Below, in pieces: positions 47,968 to 56,171 of a DNA stretch of 64,000 nucleotides. Location: IMG/VR virus record IMGVR_UViG_3300033149_003004, positions 1 through 64,000 of that record; one strand, 5' to 3'. Position 1 is the stretch's first letter. Every line of letters begins with the position of its first letter. Under the pieces are notes generated by a model. That model searched no databases. It saw nothing but the letters and a program-made list of their open reading frames with translations, and was not told the DNA's origin. A program made the translations under genes and the position numbers. The DNA is from a virus.

Positions 47968-48669
47968 ATGAGAAGCAAGCAGTCTCTTATGCGCCGGAGT
48001 GGAATCGCTGTCTATCAAGTGGTAGAGTTGCTGGAGTGGAAACCGACGGTGATCCTTCAAGTTGGTGTCGGTCAGTATGCAAAAGAGATAGATGTGTTCA
48101 CCGAAGCGTGGCCAGAAGCTGACTTGATCGGGTTTGAGCCACACCCGGACATCGTTCGCCGAATCGAGTATCCCGGTCTGATTGTCCGCAAAGCGTTGGG
48201 TCGGTACATCGGTTGGGCAAAGTTGTTCTATGATCCCGCTCATATCGATGGAGGCTCGGTCTATACCGATCCAACAAGCGGTAGATTGCAAGAGATCGAC
48301 GTAGAAATCGATACCTTGGACAACTACTACCATGGAACGAAGTGGTATCGAGAAGATGATCGGGTGTTGCTGTGGCTTGATTGCGAAGGTTCAGAACTAG
48401 ATGTGCTGGTAGGTGGGGAAACAAGCATCGAACAAGTACAAATGATCAATGTGGAACTGACTGGTAAGGTTTCAAGACCTGGCTGGCCAGATCCTATAAT
48501 TGTGAATCGATGGCTACTAGGTCATGGTTTTCTGCTTCAATTCGTTCATACGCAGCGAATAGCTATTGGACAGTACGACGCAATCTATGTACGTCCTGAA
48601 TTGTTCCGGCCCGAGTATTGCTCATGCCCGCTGCAAGTAGAAGCTTGGAGGAAGCGAAGTGAGGCATGA
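47968..48669 (+). CDS. FkbM-family methyltransferase
   Basis: 233 residues. VILQVGVGQYAKEIDVFTEA (SAM motif), DLIGFEPHPDIVRRIEYPGL, VEIDTLDNYY and VLLWLDCEGSELDVLVGGE near 131-149 are the FkbM signature. Such enzymes O-methylate sugars, fitting the surrounding glycosyltransferases. It overlaps the next gene by 11 bases. Confidence 0.88.
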   Translation: MRSKQSLMRRSGIAVYQVVELLEWKPTVILQVGVGQYAKEIDVFTEAWPEADLIGFEPHPDIVRRIEYPGLIVRKALGRYIGWAKLFYDPAHIDGGSVYTDPTSGRLQEIDVEIDTLDNYYHGTKWYREDDRVLLWLDCEGSELDVLVGGETSIEQVQMINVELTGKVSRPGWPDPIIVNRWLLGHGFLLQFVHTQRIAIGQYDAIYVRPELFRPEYCSCPLQVEAWRKRSEA

Positions 48670-49567
48670 AGTCATCTATTTGATTTCGGGTATTGCACAT
48701 ATTCCTTATCTCACTGTCTCGCTGATGACGCTCCGCGAGCATTGGCAAGGACCGGTGCGAGTGTTTGCTTGGCCCGAGTCGATTGATCTAGTGCGGGAGA
48801 TTGCCGAGGACGAAGGACTACACATTGAATGTGAATTGAGTGAACCTGCGTATCGAGCAAGGCGTGACGAAGGGAGACAGGGAAAAAACGATCAATTTCT
48901 GGCGAAAATCAGATTGATGCGGTCCCTCGAAAGTGGCGGCCCGGTTCTGTATTTGGATGCAGACACGTCGATTCATGGTGACTTATCACCTCTGTTCGAG
49001 CTTGCTTTGGTCCGTACATTTGTAGCTACGCGATTTTCGTCTTGGACGACAGCCGGCGAAGTGGTGCGAGCCAGAATCGAACGGCTGCGGGACTTTTCTG
49101 CTATAGACCGGAATTGCATCGGGGAAGTGCTACGAGAGCCCTGGCCCAGCGTGAACGGCGGGGTGTTCTGCTGTTCGCCTAGCTCTCATGTGCTTGAAAT
49201 CTGGGAACGGTGGACGTGGGAAGCTCGCCACGTATTCATCGCTGACGAAGCCGTGCTCCATATTCTCCAACCGCTATTCGTACCGTCGGGACAAATGGAG
49301 GTGTGGCCGGACGGTCGGTTCAACTGTTCGTGCAATCCGAAGTGGCTGCCGGAAGGTTTCAGCGAGCAGGACATCATCATATGGCACTATCATGGCGACT
49401 CGAATGTAAGACCACAGAAGCACGATGGATATGGCTATCGGCGATGGTGGTCGCTATGGCAGAAATGTCTAGAAGAGGATGTGGGCAGGTGTCGGAGCTG
49501 GCAACCATGTGAAGCAAATGGATGGCTAGGGAACAAGTGGTTCGCAATTTTGGAAGGGAAGAAGTAA
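48659..49567 (+). CDS. glycosyltransferase (GT8-like nucleotide-sugar transferase)
   Basis: 302 residues, GTG start. IPYLTVSLMTLREHWQGPVR, KIRLMRSLESGGPVLYLDAD then TSIHGDLSPLF near 93-105 (DxD), VNGGVFCCSP near 163 and IIWHYHGDSNVRPQKHDGYG near 257 are the GT8-like pattern (DxD, NxG, H..G..KP). Sugar and acceptor unknown. Confidence 0.78.
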   Translation: MRHEVIYLISGIAHIPYLTVSLMTLREHWQGPVRVFAWPESIDLVREIAEDEGLHIECELSEPAYRARRDEGRQGKNDQFLAKIRLMRSLESGGPVLYLDADTSIHGDLSPLFELALVRTFVATRFSSWTTAGEVVRARIERLRDFSAIDRNCIGEVLREPWPSVNGGVFCCSPSSHVLEIWERWTWEARHVFIADEAVLHILQPLFVPSGQMEVWPDGRFNCSCNPKWLPEGFSEQDIIIWHYHGDSNVRPQKHDGYGYRRWWSLWQKCLEEDVGRCRSWQPCEANGWLGNKWFAILEGKK

Positions 49568-49568
49568 A

Positions 49569-50204
49569 ATGAGAAGGGGTATTGTGAATCCTATCCATTT
49601 GCTTAGATCACTGTTCCCATGGCCTGCCGAGAAGCCGGACGTACCAGAGAGACATGAGCGATGGTTCAATCAGCAGAAGCAGATCTTGCTTCGCAAAGTG
49701 ATCCCCCATGACGTGGGTCTCGTAGTCGAGCTAGGCTCCTGGCTTGGAGATTCGACCCGTTGGTTTTGCGAATGGTGTCCAGAGGCGACGGTAATCGCTG
49801 TGGATACATGGTTCGGATCTGTCGAACATCTGCTGAGGCGGAGATCTGTCCTTCCCATGCTCTACGATACGTTCCTCGCTAATTGTTGGGAGTATCGAAA
49901 TCGATTGATCCCGTTTCGCAATACATCGCTGGCGGCTCTGAACTTTTTGTACCGGTTAGAGCTGGAGCCAGACATGATATACTTCGATTCCGATCACAGT
50001 TTCTGGGGACTGCTGGCCGAGCTAGAAACATCACATGCCTTGTTCCCACGTTGCATCTTCGTCGGGGATGATTACGGTGACCCGACAATAGGCAATGCCT
50101 TGAAGACGTTCGTCGAATACCAACAACCCTCCAAAGGAATATCAGTACAGAGAAGATTCAAGGTCAACAACATCGGCAACACTTGGCACATTGTGAAAGA
50201 ATGA
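49569..50204 (+). CDS. class I SAM methyltransferase
   Basis: 211 residues. GLVVELGSWLGDSTRWFCEW (SAM-binding GxG-like motif near 49-68), ATVIAVDTWFG and PDMIYFDSDHSFWGLLAELE with a metal-type DxxH near 138-145. Resembles methyltransferase families with a Rossmann core such as Methyltransf_24. AAGAAGT upstream; two bases after the previous stop. Confidence 0.75.
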   Translation: MRRGIVNPIHLLRSLFPWPAEKPDVPERHERWFNQQKQILLRKVIPHDVGLVVELGSWLGDSTRWFCEWCPEATVIAVDTWFGSVEHLLRRRSVLPMLYDTFLANCWEYRNRLIPFRNTSLAALNFLYRLELEPDMIYFDSDHSFWGLLAELETSHALFPRCIFVGDDYGDPTIGNALKTFVEYQQPSKGISVQRRFKVNNIGNTWHIVKE

Positions 50205-50214
50205 AAGAGGTGGA

Positions 50215-50760
50215 ATGAGAAAACATGAGCGTTCCCTGATTCGGATAATGCGAGAGCAATTGAATTGCCCCAGGTTCGGTGTCGAGATCGGTGTTTGGAA
50301 GGGAGAATTGTCGGCTCAGCTTCTCCGGGTGTTTCCTGATCTCACGCTCGTTATGGTCGATCTTTGGGCTGTGCCTAAGGGACGGTCCTCGATGCAAGCG
50401 AAAGACAATACGGATGAGGCCATGCGAAAAGCTATGCAGGAAGCAGAAGAGAATACACGATTTGCTCAAGATCGACGATCGTTAATCCAAAACGACAGTA
50501 TACGTGAAGCGAAGCAATGGCCTGACGATACATTCGATGTAGGTTTTCTCGATGCTGAGCATTTCGAGACGAAGCGGGACATTGTAGCTTGGTGGCCCAA
50601 GATTCAACAAGGGGGCATTCTTGCGGGACACGACTACAACGGCATGGGTGATCGCCGGAAGGGGTGGGGAGTGAAGCGGGACGTGGATGAATTTTTTAGC
50701 CGACTTGGACTGGACGTATATGTGGAGCCTGGTCTGGTTTGGTGGGCGAAGAAACCATGA
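50215..50760 (+). CDS. class I SAM methyltransferase
   Basis: 181 residues. FGVEIGVWKGELSAQLLRVF (SAM motif near 21-40), TLVMVDLWAVPKG, DDTFDVGFLDAEHFETKRDI and GGILAGHDYNGMGDRRKGWG. Similar in layout to the preceding gene and to sugar O-methyltransferases. GAGGTGGA lies before the ATG. Confidence 0.78.
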   Translation: MRKHERSLIRIMREQLNCPRFGVEIGVWKGELSAQLLRVFPDLTLVMVDLWAVPKGRSSMQAKDNTDEAMRKAMQEAEENTRFAQDRRSLIQNDSIREAKQWPDDTFDVGFLDAEHFETKRDIVAWWPKIQQGGILAGHDYNGMGDRRKGWGVKRDVDEFFSRLGLDVYVEPGLVWWAKKP

Positions 50761-51383
50761 GCGATACAGGTGAATATTCGGAATCGTTTCAGCGACGGAA
50801 GAAGATTGAGCACGAAAGTAAACCTCCTCACGAGGGCACATTAGCGCTCATCCGTGCTATCTCAGCAGTCGTTCCGAAGAGCGACTCGATAATAGACCTG
50901 GGAGCCGGGACAGGACGCCATGTGAGGATGCTGCGGGAAGAAGGATACAATTGCATAGGAGTCGATGGCACGCCTAGGATATCAGATATCACGGACGGTT
51001 TGGTGATAGAGCGTAATCTTTTGGAATCTCCACTGAGGAGCCCATTGCTTCATCCTCTCGGTGATTCTGATTTCCTGTGCATCTGGGATTGGGGACTTTT
51101 CTACGATGTGGGCGAGCACGTGCCAAGGAAGCACGAGCAGAAGTTGATCGATAACATCTGCAAGATTCCACGCAAAGGATTGATCGTGTCGTGGGGATAT
51201 CCCGGCGAGCGGGGTAGAGGCCATGTTAACTGCCGTACACAAGTCTACATAGCGTGCGAATTCGCCAAGCGGGGCTTCTGGCCCGACGATAGGTTGACGA
51301 CGGTAGCACGTGATGCCTCCAGTTTCTGGACTAAGCACCACATTCGACTGTTCGTAGCGAAGAGGATGGAGAAATCTATCTGA
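50757..51383 (+). CDS. class I SAM methyltransferase
   Basis: 208 residues from ATG 50757, overlapping the previous TGA. SIIDLGAGTGRHVRMLREEG is a textbook SAM-binding motif; GYNCIGVDGTPRISDITDGL and FLCIWDWGLFYDVGEHVPRK follow. Probable small-molecule or glycan methyltransferase. Confidence 0.82.
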   Translation: MSDTGEYSESFQRRKKIEHESKPPHEGTLALIRAISAVVPKSDSIIDLGAGTGRHVRMLREEGYNCIGVDGTPRISDITDGLVIERNLLESPLRSPLLHPLGDSDFLCIWDWGLFYDVGEHVPRKHEQKLIDNICKIPRKGLIVSWGYPGERGRGHVNCRTQVYIACEFAKRGFWPDDRLTTVARDASSFWTKHHIRLFVAKRMEKSI

Positions 51384-51393
51384 GATTAGAGGA

Positions 51394-52050
51394 ATGAAGC
51401 AGATCAAGTTCTCGTCCTACGAGCAGTATCTCCATGCTCAACGACTGACCGTGATGAAACGCGGCTTCGGTCCATACTTTTGTGACATGGAAATGATCCG
51501 CATTGCTGAATGGTGTAGACGAAACGGGCTACAGGTCCGCTATGGTATCTGCCATGGAGCGAGGAATGGACTGGAGTGTGATGAGCTGATGCGGCATCTA
51601 CCGATGTCCGAAATCATCGGTACAGACATCGCTCCATATAGCGGCAAGAGCAAGCAGATGGCAGGTCAAGCCAAAGTAATAGAGTGGGATTTCAACAAGC
51701 AGAGGAAAGAGTGGATTGGTCGTTTCGACCTAGTCTATACGAACAGTCTTGATCACTCAAACGATCCTCCGACTACGCTATCGGTCTGGTTAGAGCAGCT
51801 AGTATGGAACGGGGCTTTGTTTGTGCAATGGAATCGATCTAATCTCAATGTGAAGGGAGGAGATTGCTTCGGTGCCGATCTACTGGAGATGATCGACCTG
51901 TTAAACTCTACCGGTCGCTTAGTCGACATGATCTATGTGAAGACAGACTGGCAGAAGGGAAGCATGTTCCGGAGGCATGGACTAGAGTGTGTCATCTACG
52001 TAGTCAGGAAGAAACAGCCATCTCGGTCAGGAGAAATGACATGCCCTTGA
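51394..52050 (+). CDS. methyltransferase-like protein
   Basis: 218 residues. YGICHGARNGLECDELMRHL, SEIIGTDIAPYSGKSKQM, FDLVYTNSLDHSNDPPTTLS and LVWNGALFVQWNRSNLNVKG follow the order of a Rossmann methyltransferase core, though the glycine motif is atypical (GARNG). It starts 10 bases after the previous stop. Confidence 0.62.
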   Translation: MKQIKFSSYEQYLHAQRLTVMKRGFGPYFCDMEMIRIAEWCRRNGLQVRYGICHGARNGLECDELMRHLPMSEIIGTDIAPYSGKSKQMAGQAKVIEWDFNKQRKEWIGRFDLVYTNSLDHSNDPPTTLSVWLEQLVWNGALFVQWNRSNLNVKGGDCFGADLLEMIDLLNSTGRLVDMIYVKTDWQKGSMFRRHGLECVIYVVRKKQPSRSGEMTCP

Positions 52051-52625
52051 TCTTGCCAGGGATGTTTGAATTCGCCGCTCCGCCTAGAACTGGCGTCCGC
52101 TGGTTTGTCGAAGCTTGTCACACCGCCGGCTTGGTGTCACTTCCATCTACTGCTTCTGTCACAGCGTCTTACCGTCCGTGGCCGATCACTGCCTCTGCCG
52201 ATTCGTTGCGAGTGTCGTTAGTTCGCCATCCGTGTCATTGGTTCCGCAGTCTCTATGATTCGCTTCGCTTCGGCTTGCATTTGGAATGCGTTGCTCTGGA
52301 ACAGTTGCGAGAGCAGTTCGTAGGGCTGAGGAAGGAATCGTTCGAGTCTTTCGCTCTGGACTATCTCGAAAAGATGCCGGGAAAGATCACTTCCGTTTTC
52401 GACTCTTACAAATCCGATATACGCATCAAGTTAGAAGACATGCCTTGGGCACTGGCTGAGCTTCTCAATTCGCTTGACGCTAAGAAAAGAGAGCTACACA
52501 AGGTCTTTTCGTTGCCGTCAATAGGACGACTTCCGAGCATGTGCAAATCAAAGTGGAAGGCCCCTCTATTTGACCAAATGATCGAAGCAGAGAAGCAATT
52601 TTGCGAAGATTTGGACTACTACTGA
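52041..52625 (+). CDS. sulfotransferase-like protein
   Basis: 194 residues from ATG 52041 with AGGAG upstream, overlapping the previous gene. FEFAAPPRTGVRWFVEAC near residues 9-26 is a PAPS 5'-phosphosulfate loop like that of the enzyme at 37021, and LRVSLVRHPCHWFRSLYDSL near 55-74 the 3'-phosphate motif. A second sulfotransferase in the same phage supports sulfated glycans or lipids. Confidence 0.72.
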   Translation: MPLILPGMFEFAAPPRTGVRWFVEACHTAGLVSLPSTASVTASYRPWPITASADSLRVSLVRHPCHWFRSLYDSLRFGLHLECVALEQLREQFVGLRKESFESFALDYLEKMPGKITSVFDSYKSDIRIKLEDMPWALAELLNSLDAKKRELHKVFSLPSIGRLPSMCKSKWKAPLFDQMIEAEKQFCEDLDYY

Positions 52626-52638
52626 GCAGGATCATAGC

Positions 52639-53379
52639 ATGGCCAAATCGATTTGGAAGTCTAAGAGGAGCAAAAGCCTAATCGTTATCCCGGCTCGGAT
52701 GGTAAGCACCCGCTTGTTCGGGAAACCGATGTTGACAGTCGCTGGAAAACCGCTGGTCCAATGGACCTACGAGCGGGCCAAGCAGACTGATGCTGATTAC
52801 GTGATGGTGGCCACACCGGATCGGGAAGTGGCTCAATATTGTCAGAACAACGGACTTGTCTGGATGCTCACGGGACCAGATCATCCGAATGGCACCTCCA
52901 GGGTAGCCGAGGTGTTCGGCAAACTCCACCCCGAGGACAAGAGGCAGATATGCACGATAGTGAATTGGCAAGTGGACGAGCCGGTGGTATCGCCCACTGC
53001 TGTCAACATGCTATTGCCTCTGCATGTCAGAGCCGTATCGACATTGGTTTGCCCAATATGCGAATCGCCAAGAGATCCAAATCGAGTGAAGGTCGTGTAC
53101 TCACAAGATAGATGCCATTGGTTTTCACGTGCTCCGATGGCAGGAGCAGGCAGTCACATTGGCATCTATGCGTTCTGCCCGTTTCTGCTGCAGATGATTT
53201 CGCTGTTAAGACCGTCGCGGCTCGCCAAGCTGGAATCTTTGGAGCAGTTGACGTGGATTGAGAACGGGGTCATGATAAGACCCGTCGAAATCGATACTGA
53301 GCCATTGTCGATAAATGATGATACGAGTTGGCAAGCATTCAGAGAACTGAAGGAAGGAGGGAATGCCAGTGGCGATTAA
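52639..53379 (+). CDS. kdsB: 3-deoxy-manno-octulosonate cytidylyltransferase (CMP-Kdo synthetase)
   Basis: 246 residues. IPARMVSTRLFGKPMLTVAG near 17-36 is the nucleotide-binding signature of KdsB, followed by PLVQWTYERAKQTDADYVMV, a WQVDEPVVSP metal site near 115 and LESLEQLTWIENGVMIRPVE near 196. It makes CMP-Kdo from CTP and Kdo for LPS core or capsule linkage. Length matches bacterial KdsB. Its presence in a phage operon suggests rerouting of host Kdo. Confidence 0.88.
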   Translation: MAKSIWKSKRSKSLIVIPARMVSTRLFGKPMLTVAGKPLVQWTYERAKQTDADYVMVATPDREVAQYCQNNGLVWMLTGPDHPNGTSRVAEVFGKLHPEDKRQICTIVNWQVDEPVVSPTAVNMLLPLHVRAVSTLVCPICESPRDPNRVKVVYSQDRCHWFSRAPMAGAGSHIGIYAFCPFLLQMISLLRPSRLAKLESLEQLTWIENGVMIRPVEIDTEPLSINDDTSWQAFRELKEGGNASGD

Positions 53380-54208
53380 GCCGAAGACAAAGGGACAAGC
53401 AAAGCAGACGGGACGGCTTCCCTTAATCGAAATCATTTCGCATTGTTACGCCGCGGAGCTTCCACAGTACGCCACGTTCCTGGCATATCAAGCAAGCAGT
53501 TTGGTGATACACAAGCCGAAGAATTGCGACGTTTGTCTGTCTGTCTGCGTCTGGAGCGAGAAGGAAGATTCGAATAATCCGACGATCCCGTGGAGTATTG
53601 CCGATGCGAACGTTGCTGAGGTAATGCTTTGGGTGAAGCAGACATTGATTAGGTATGGTATTGATTGGTCGATCTGCCACCTAACAAAGAGGGAGATCGG
53701 CAGACGCAGCATCGGGCGAAATCATTTAGCACTGGCTAGCGAGGCAGATATCGTGTGGTTTGCGGATGTAGACCAAGTGTTTCGAGACGGCATACTAGAT
53801 CGGCTCGCCGCGATGGAGTGGCCAGAGGGAGCAACGATGCTTTATCCCAGAGAGATCATGATTCACCAAGATTGGAAAACAGGGGACGCTTTAGTGCGAA
53901 ACGTACCGATCGAAGCATTGTTTGCTTATGGCCCGTTTGACATCGATCCATCCGGATTTGTGCCGAAACGATATCGCAAGGCGATCGGTGGTGTACAGAT
54001 CGTCCGCGGAGACTTCGCCCGAGAGCACGGTTATCTGAATGGGGTGGAGAAGTGGCAGCAACCCACCGATCGACCATTCGGAGACTTTCGTGATGACGTA
54101 GCATACAGAAGATATTGCGAGCAGCGCGGCTCAATCATGGGAGTAGACCTGGTTGGGATGTACAGGCTGAGACATACGAGGACGACTTATCAAGAGGTCA
54201 GGGTGTGA
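53363..54208 (+). CDS. glycosyltransferase (GT-A fold)
   Basis: 281 residues with GGAGGG before ATG 53363; overlaps the kdsB stop by 17 bases. RNHLALASEADIVWFADVDQ near 115-134 carries the DxD metal motif, and GGVQIVRGDFAREHGYLNG resembles the acceptor-side GG motif of GT-A enzymes. It may use a sugar, possibly Kdo-related given the neighbour, but the donor cannot be read from the sequence. Confidence 0.7.
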   Translation: MPVAIKPKTKGQAKQTGRLPLIEIISHCYAAELPQYATFLAYQASSLVIHKPKNCDVCLSVCVWSEKEDSNNPTIPWSIADANVAEVMLWVKQTLIRYGIDWSICHLTKREIGRRSIGRNHLALASEADIVWFADVDQVFRDGILDRLAAMEWPEGATMLYPREIMIHQDWKTGDALVRNVPIEALFAYGPFDIDPSGFVPKRYRKAIGGVQIVRGDFAREHGYLNGVEKWQQPTDRPFGDFRDDVAYRRYCEQRGSIMGVDLVGMYRLRHTRTTYQEVRV

Positions 54209-54414
54209 ATAGAAAGATGATGGAACTGCTATTTCAGTACCGCTGCCGGCGCTGCGGATCACTCGACGAAGTTCGGCGTGATTCGAGTTATCTCATCACT
54301 GATGATGGGGTAGATACCCCTATAGTGCAATCACCCCGTTGGCACCAGTGCATCGATGGGGGTACGGGTGTAGCTGAGTTCATCGGTTTTCGGCCGGCGG
54401 GCGAGGCGGGTTAG
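54205..54414 (+). CDS. small zinc-ribbon protein
   Basis: 69 residues from GTG 54205, overlapping the previous stop. MMELLFQYRCRRCGSLDEVR has a CRRC knuckle; C and H later (HQCIDGGTG) could complete the site. It ends the long late transcript. No known family. Confidence 0.5.
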   Translation: MNRKMMELLFQYRCRRCGSLDEVRRDSSYLITDDGVDTPIVQSPRWHQCIDGGTGVAEFIGFRPAGEAG

Positions 54415-54600
54415 GCTACTACGGATGCCATGTGTAGTAGTAGCCAGTCTATGTTTGGAACCCCCTAGTAGGGGGAGTTCTGGGGATTTCTGCTGCCCAC
54501 CCCCCCCCCACCAGGTTGTCCCGCTAGGGGCTTTGCCTGGAGGTCTTGGCGTAGACCCCCTTCTGGGGAAAATTTTCGAGAAAATGCCCGTGCCACCTAT
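54415..54600 (+). terminator. hairpin-rich gap ending the late region
   Basis: GGCTACTAC (54413-54421) pairs with GTAGTAGCC (54434-54442). AACCCCCTA (54460-54468) pairs with TAGGGGG and GTT (54470-54480). More G/C-rich partial palindromes follow to 54590. There is no coding frame worth calling. It most likely separates the late operon from the early-type region behind the 54608 promoter; no classic T-run is present. Confidence 0.5.
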
Positions 54601-54607
54601 TTTCCTA

Positions 54608-54635
54608 TTGACCTATGTTTCTTAGTACATATAAT
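54608..54635 (+). promoter_or_regulatory. consensus-like sigma70 promoter
   Basis: TTGACC (54608-54613), 16 bases, TATAAT (54630-54635): the best host-type promoter in the window. It would drive the leader-linked small genes from 54688 and perhaps the AAA+ operon. Confidence 0.75.
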
Positions 54636-54687
54636 AATAGTAGAGGCAAGGGAAAAGGGGCACAACACTTACACAGGAGACTGGGAC
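54634..54687 (+). repeat. shared leader, copy 1
   Basis: AGTAGAGGCAAGGGAAAAGG, GGCACAACACTTACACAGGA, GACTGGGAC before ATG 54688. Related leaders precede four more genes: 54891-54947, 55281-55305, 55721-55745 and 56146-56171, all with ACACTTACYACAGGAGACTG and AGGAG as the ribosome site. Confidence 0.85.
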
Positions 54688-54885
54688 ATGAAGACGAAGA
54701 GAACAGCACGAGCCGAGGTCAAATGCGAGTCCGGTCTGCCCCAGGCCCGGTATCTCGGCTGGGATGAGAGCGAGCAAGCCTGGCGATTCCTCGAACTCGA
54801 AACAGGCGAAGTGTTCTTCGTGGACATCTTCGCTGTCACGCCGGGCCACTACGAGATCGCGGGCAAGGTCTACCGCAGGGGCTAG
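54688..54885 (+). CDS. small protein, leader-linked family member
   Basis: 65 residues. The N-terminus MKTKRTARAEVK is shared with the next two gene products; the rest, RYLGWDESEQAWRFLELETG then EVFFVDIFAVTPGHYEI, is unrelated to them and looks like a small beta-barrel. Unknown function, probably early, behind the 54608 promoter. Confidence 0.6.
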   Translation: MKTKRTARAEVKCESGLPQARYLGWDESEQAWRFLELETGEVFFVDIFAVTPGHYEIAGKVYRRG

Positions 54886-54890
54886 CAGAT

Positions 54891-54947
54891 AGTAATAGTA
54901 GAGGTGAGGGAAAAAGGGGCACAACACCTACCACAGGAGACTGAGAG
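54891..54947 (+). repeat. shared leader, copy 2
   Basis: AGTAATAGTAGAGGTGAGGG, AAAAAGGGGCACAACACCTA, CCACAGGAGACTGAGAG: almost the same as 54634-54687 over the full 50 bases, including the promoter-proximal AATAGTAGAGG, but without a clear -35. Confidence 0.85.
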
Positions 54948-55244
54948 ATGAAGACGAAACGAACAGCACAAGTTGAGGTGAGGGGTCAGCACAGCCGGGG
55001 TGCTAATGCTCAGGGGTTTGGCGGGCCCGACACCTACGTGGCGGTCCAGGTGGTGCCGGAGGGAGTCGAGCCTCTCCGTCGCCTTGACCGCAAGGCGGCT
55101 GCCCGTCGCGGCATCGAACTCATCTACGTGGGTGAGGGATATGATGAGCACCGTGGGCCGCGGAGCTCGCTGGGGAGGGCAATCCGCAAGGCCACGGAGA
55201 TTGCGGACCGGATCAACGGGAGAGTGGGAGGCTGGCCCATCTGA
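54948..55244 (+). CDS. small protein, paralogue of the next gene
   Basis: 98 residues: MKTKRTAQVEVRGQHSRGAN, DTYVAVQVVPEGVEPLRRLD, RKAAARRGIELIYVGEGYDE, SSLGRAIRKATEIADRINGR. About three quarters of residues match the product at 55306, so the two arose by tandem duplication including leader. Basic, mixed alpha/beta; could bind nucleic acid or a host protein. Function unknown. Confidence 0.62.
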   Translation: MKTKRTAQVEVRGQHSRGANAQGFGGPDTYVAVQVVPEGVEPLRRLDRKAAARRGIELIYVGEGYDEHRGPRSSLGRAIRKATEIADRINGRVGGWPI

Positions 55245-55249
55245 TGCTT

Positions 55250-55275
55250 CCTCAGGCGCACGGAAGCGCCTGAGG
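55250..55275 (+). terminator. perfect hairpin between paralogues
   Basis: CCTCAGGCGC (55250-55259), loop ACGGAA, GCGCCTGAGG (55266-55275). A near-identical hairpin follows the next gene. There is no T-run, so it may act as an RNA processing or stability element and not as a terminator. Confidence 0.65.
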
Positions 55276-55305
55276 ATCCTAACACTTACCACAGGAGACT
55301 GAGAG

Positions 55306-55668
55306 ATGAAGCCGAAAAGAACAGCACGAGTCGAGGTGAGAAGCAAGCACAGCCGAGGTGTTGGTCCTCGGAGATTTGGCGGGCCCGACACCTACGTGGC
55401 GGTCCAGGTGGTGCCGGAGAGGGTTGAGCCTCTCCGTCGCCTCGACCGCAAGGCGGCTGCCCGTCGTGGGATCGAACTTATCTACGTGGGTGAGGGATAC
55501 GCGAAGCACTTTGGCCCCCGCAGCACGTTGGGGGAGGCAATCCGCAAGGCCACGGAGATTGTGGATCGGATCAACGCGGAAGAGGGAACTGGAGAGACTA
55601 AGTCAGTCCACTGGGGCATCCAGTCCGCGAAGCTGTGGAGATTGCGGTTCGGACTAGCGAAGAGGTAG
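55306..55668 (+). CDS. small protein, paralogue of the previous gene
   Basis: 120 residues. MKPKRTARVEVRSKHSRGVG, then the same DTYVAVQVVPERVEPLRRLD, RKAAARRGIELIYVGEGYAK and AIRKATEIVDRIN core as 54948-55244, with an extra C-terminal tail SVHWGIQSAKLWRLRFGLAK. Leader ACACTTACCACAGGAGACTG directly upstream. Confidence 0.62.
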   Translation: MKPKRTARVEVRSKHSRGVGPRRFGGPDTYVAVQVVPERVEPLRRLDRKAAARRGIELIYVGEGYAKHFGPRSTLGEAIRKATEIVDRINAEEGTGETKSVHWGIQSAKLWRLRFGLAKR

Positions 55669-55689
55669 AGGCCGAATCATTCGTTGCTT

Positions 55690-55715
55690 CCTCAGGTGCA
55701 CGGAAGCGCCTGAGG
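55690..55715 (+). terminator. hairpin, second copy
   Basis: CCTCAGGTGC (55690-55699), ACGGAA loop, GCGCCTGAGG (55706-55715); one G-T pair relative to the copy at 55250. The cassette unit is therefore leader, gene, hairpin. Confidence 0.65.
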
Positions 55716-55745
55716 AGCATAGCACTTACTACAGGAGACTGAGAA

Positions 55746-56168
55746 ATGAATCAGCACACAACTCAAGACGAACAGGCAAACGTCGTTAGCAAGCTAATTG
55801 ACGACGCCGCGGAAATCGCTGCCTCAGCGTGGGGTCCAATCGTAGCAGCTATCGCGAGATCCACTGCCGCTTCGGTGGAGCAGGCGCAGCAAGCCGCTCG
55901 ATCCGCCAGTGAGGCGGTCGATGGAGCTGAGGACGTACACGCATTGGCTACTTCGACCGCGACGGTCGCAGAAGTGGCTGTCGCAGCGTGGGAATCGGCC
56001 ATGCTGGCTGCCGCGGCGTCCACTGCCGCTTCCAAGGCCGCTGAAGCGGCGCTAGAAGCAGCGAGAGCGGCACAGGAGGCCGCTGACCTGGCCAAAGCCG
56101 CTGATTTGGCCAAAGCCGCTGACTTGGCCGAAGCCATTGATAGCATAACACTTACTACAGGAGACTGA
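55746..56168 (+). CDS. alanine-rich helical protein
   Basis: 140 residues, about 40% Ala, probably one long amphipathic helix or coil (VEQAQQAARSASEAVDGAED; AADLAKAADLAKAADLAEAI with a 6-7 residue repeat). Its last eight residues SITLTTGD are read from the shared leader sequence of the next gene, so the natural gene end may have been lost. Ribosome site from the leader, copy 4. Function unknown. Confidence 0.6.
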   Translation: MNQHTTQDEQANVVSKLIDDAAEIAASAWGPIVAAIARSTAASVEQAQQAARSASEAVDGAEDVHALATSTATVAEVAVAAWESAMLAAAASTAASKAAEAALEAARAAQEAADLAKAADLAKAADLAEAIDSITLTTGD

Positions 56169-56171
56169 GAG

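Noticed and set aside
54425-54625. 66-codon frame in the gap before the 54608 promoter
   Set aside because: Pro/Gly-rich translation of hairpin-forming sequence, overlapping the promoter, with no ribosome site.
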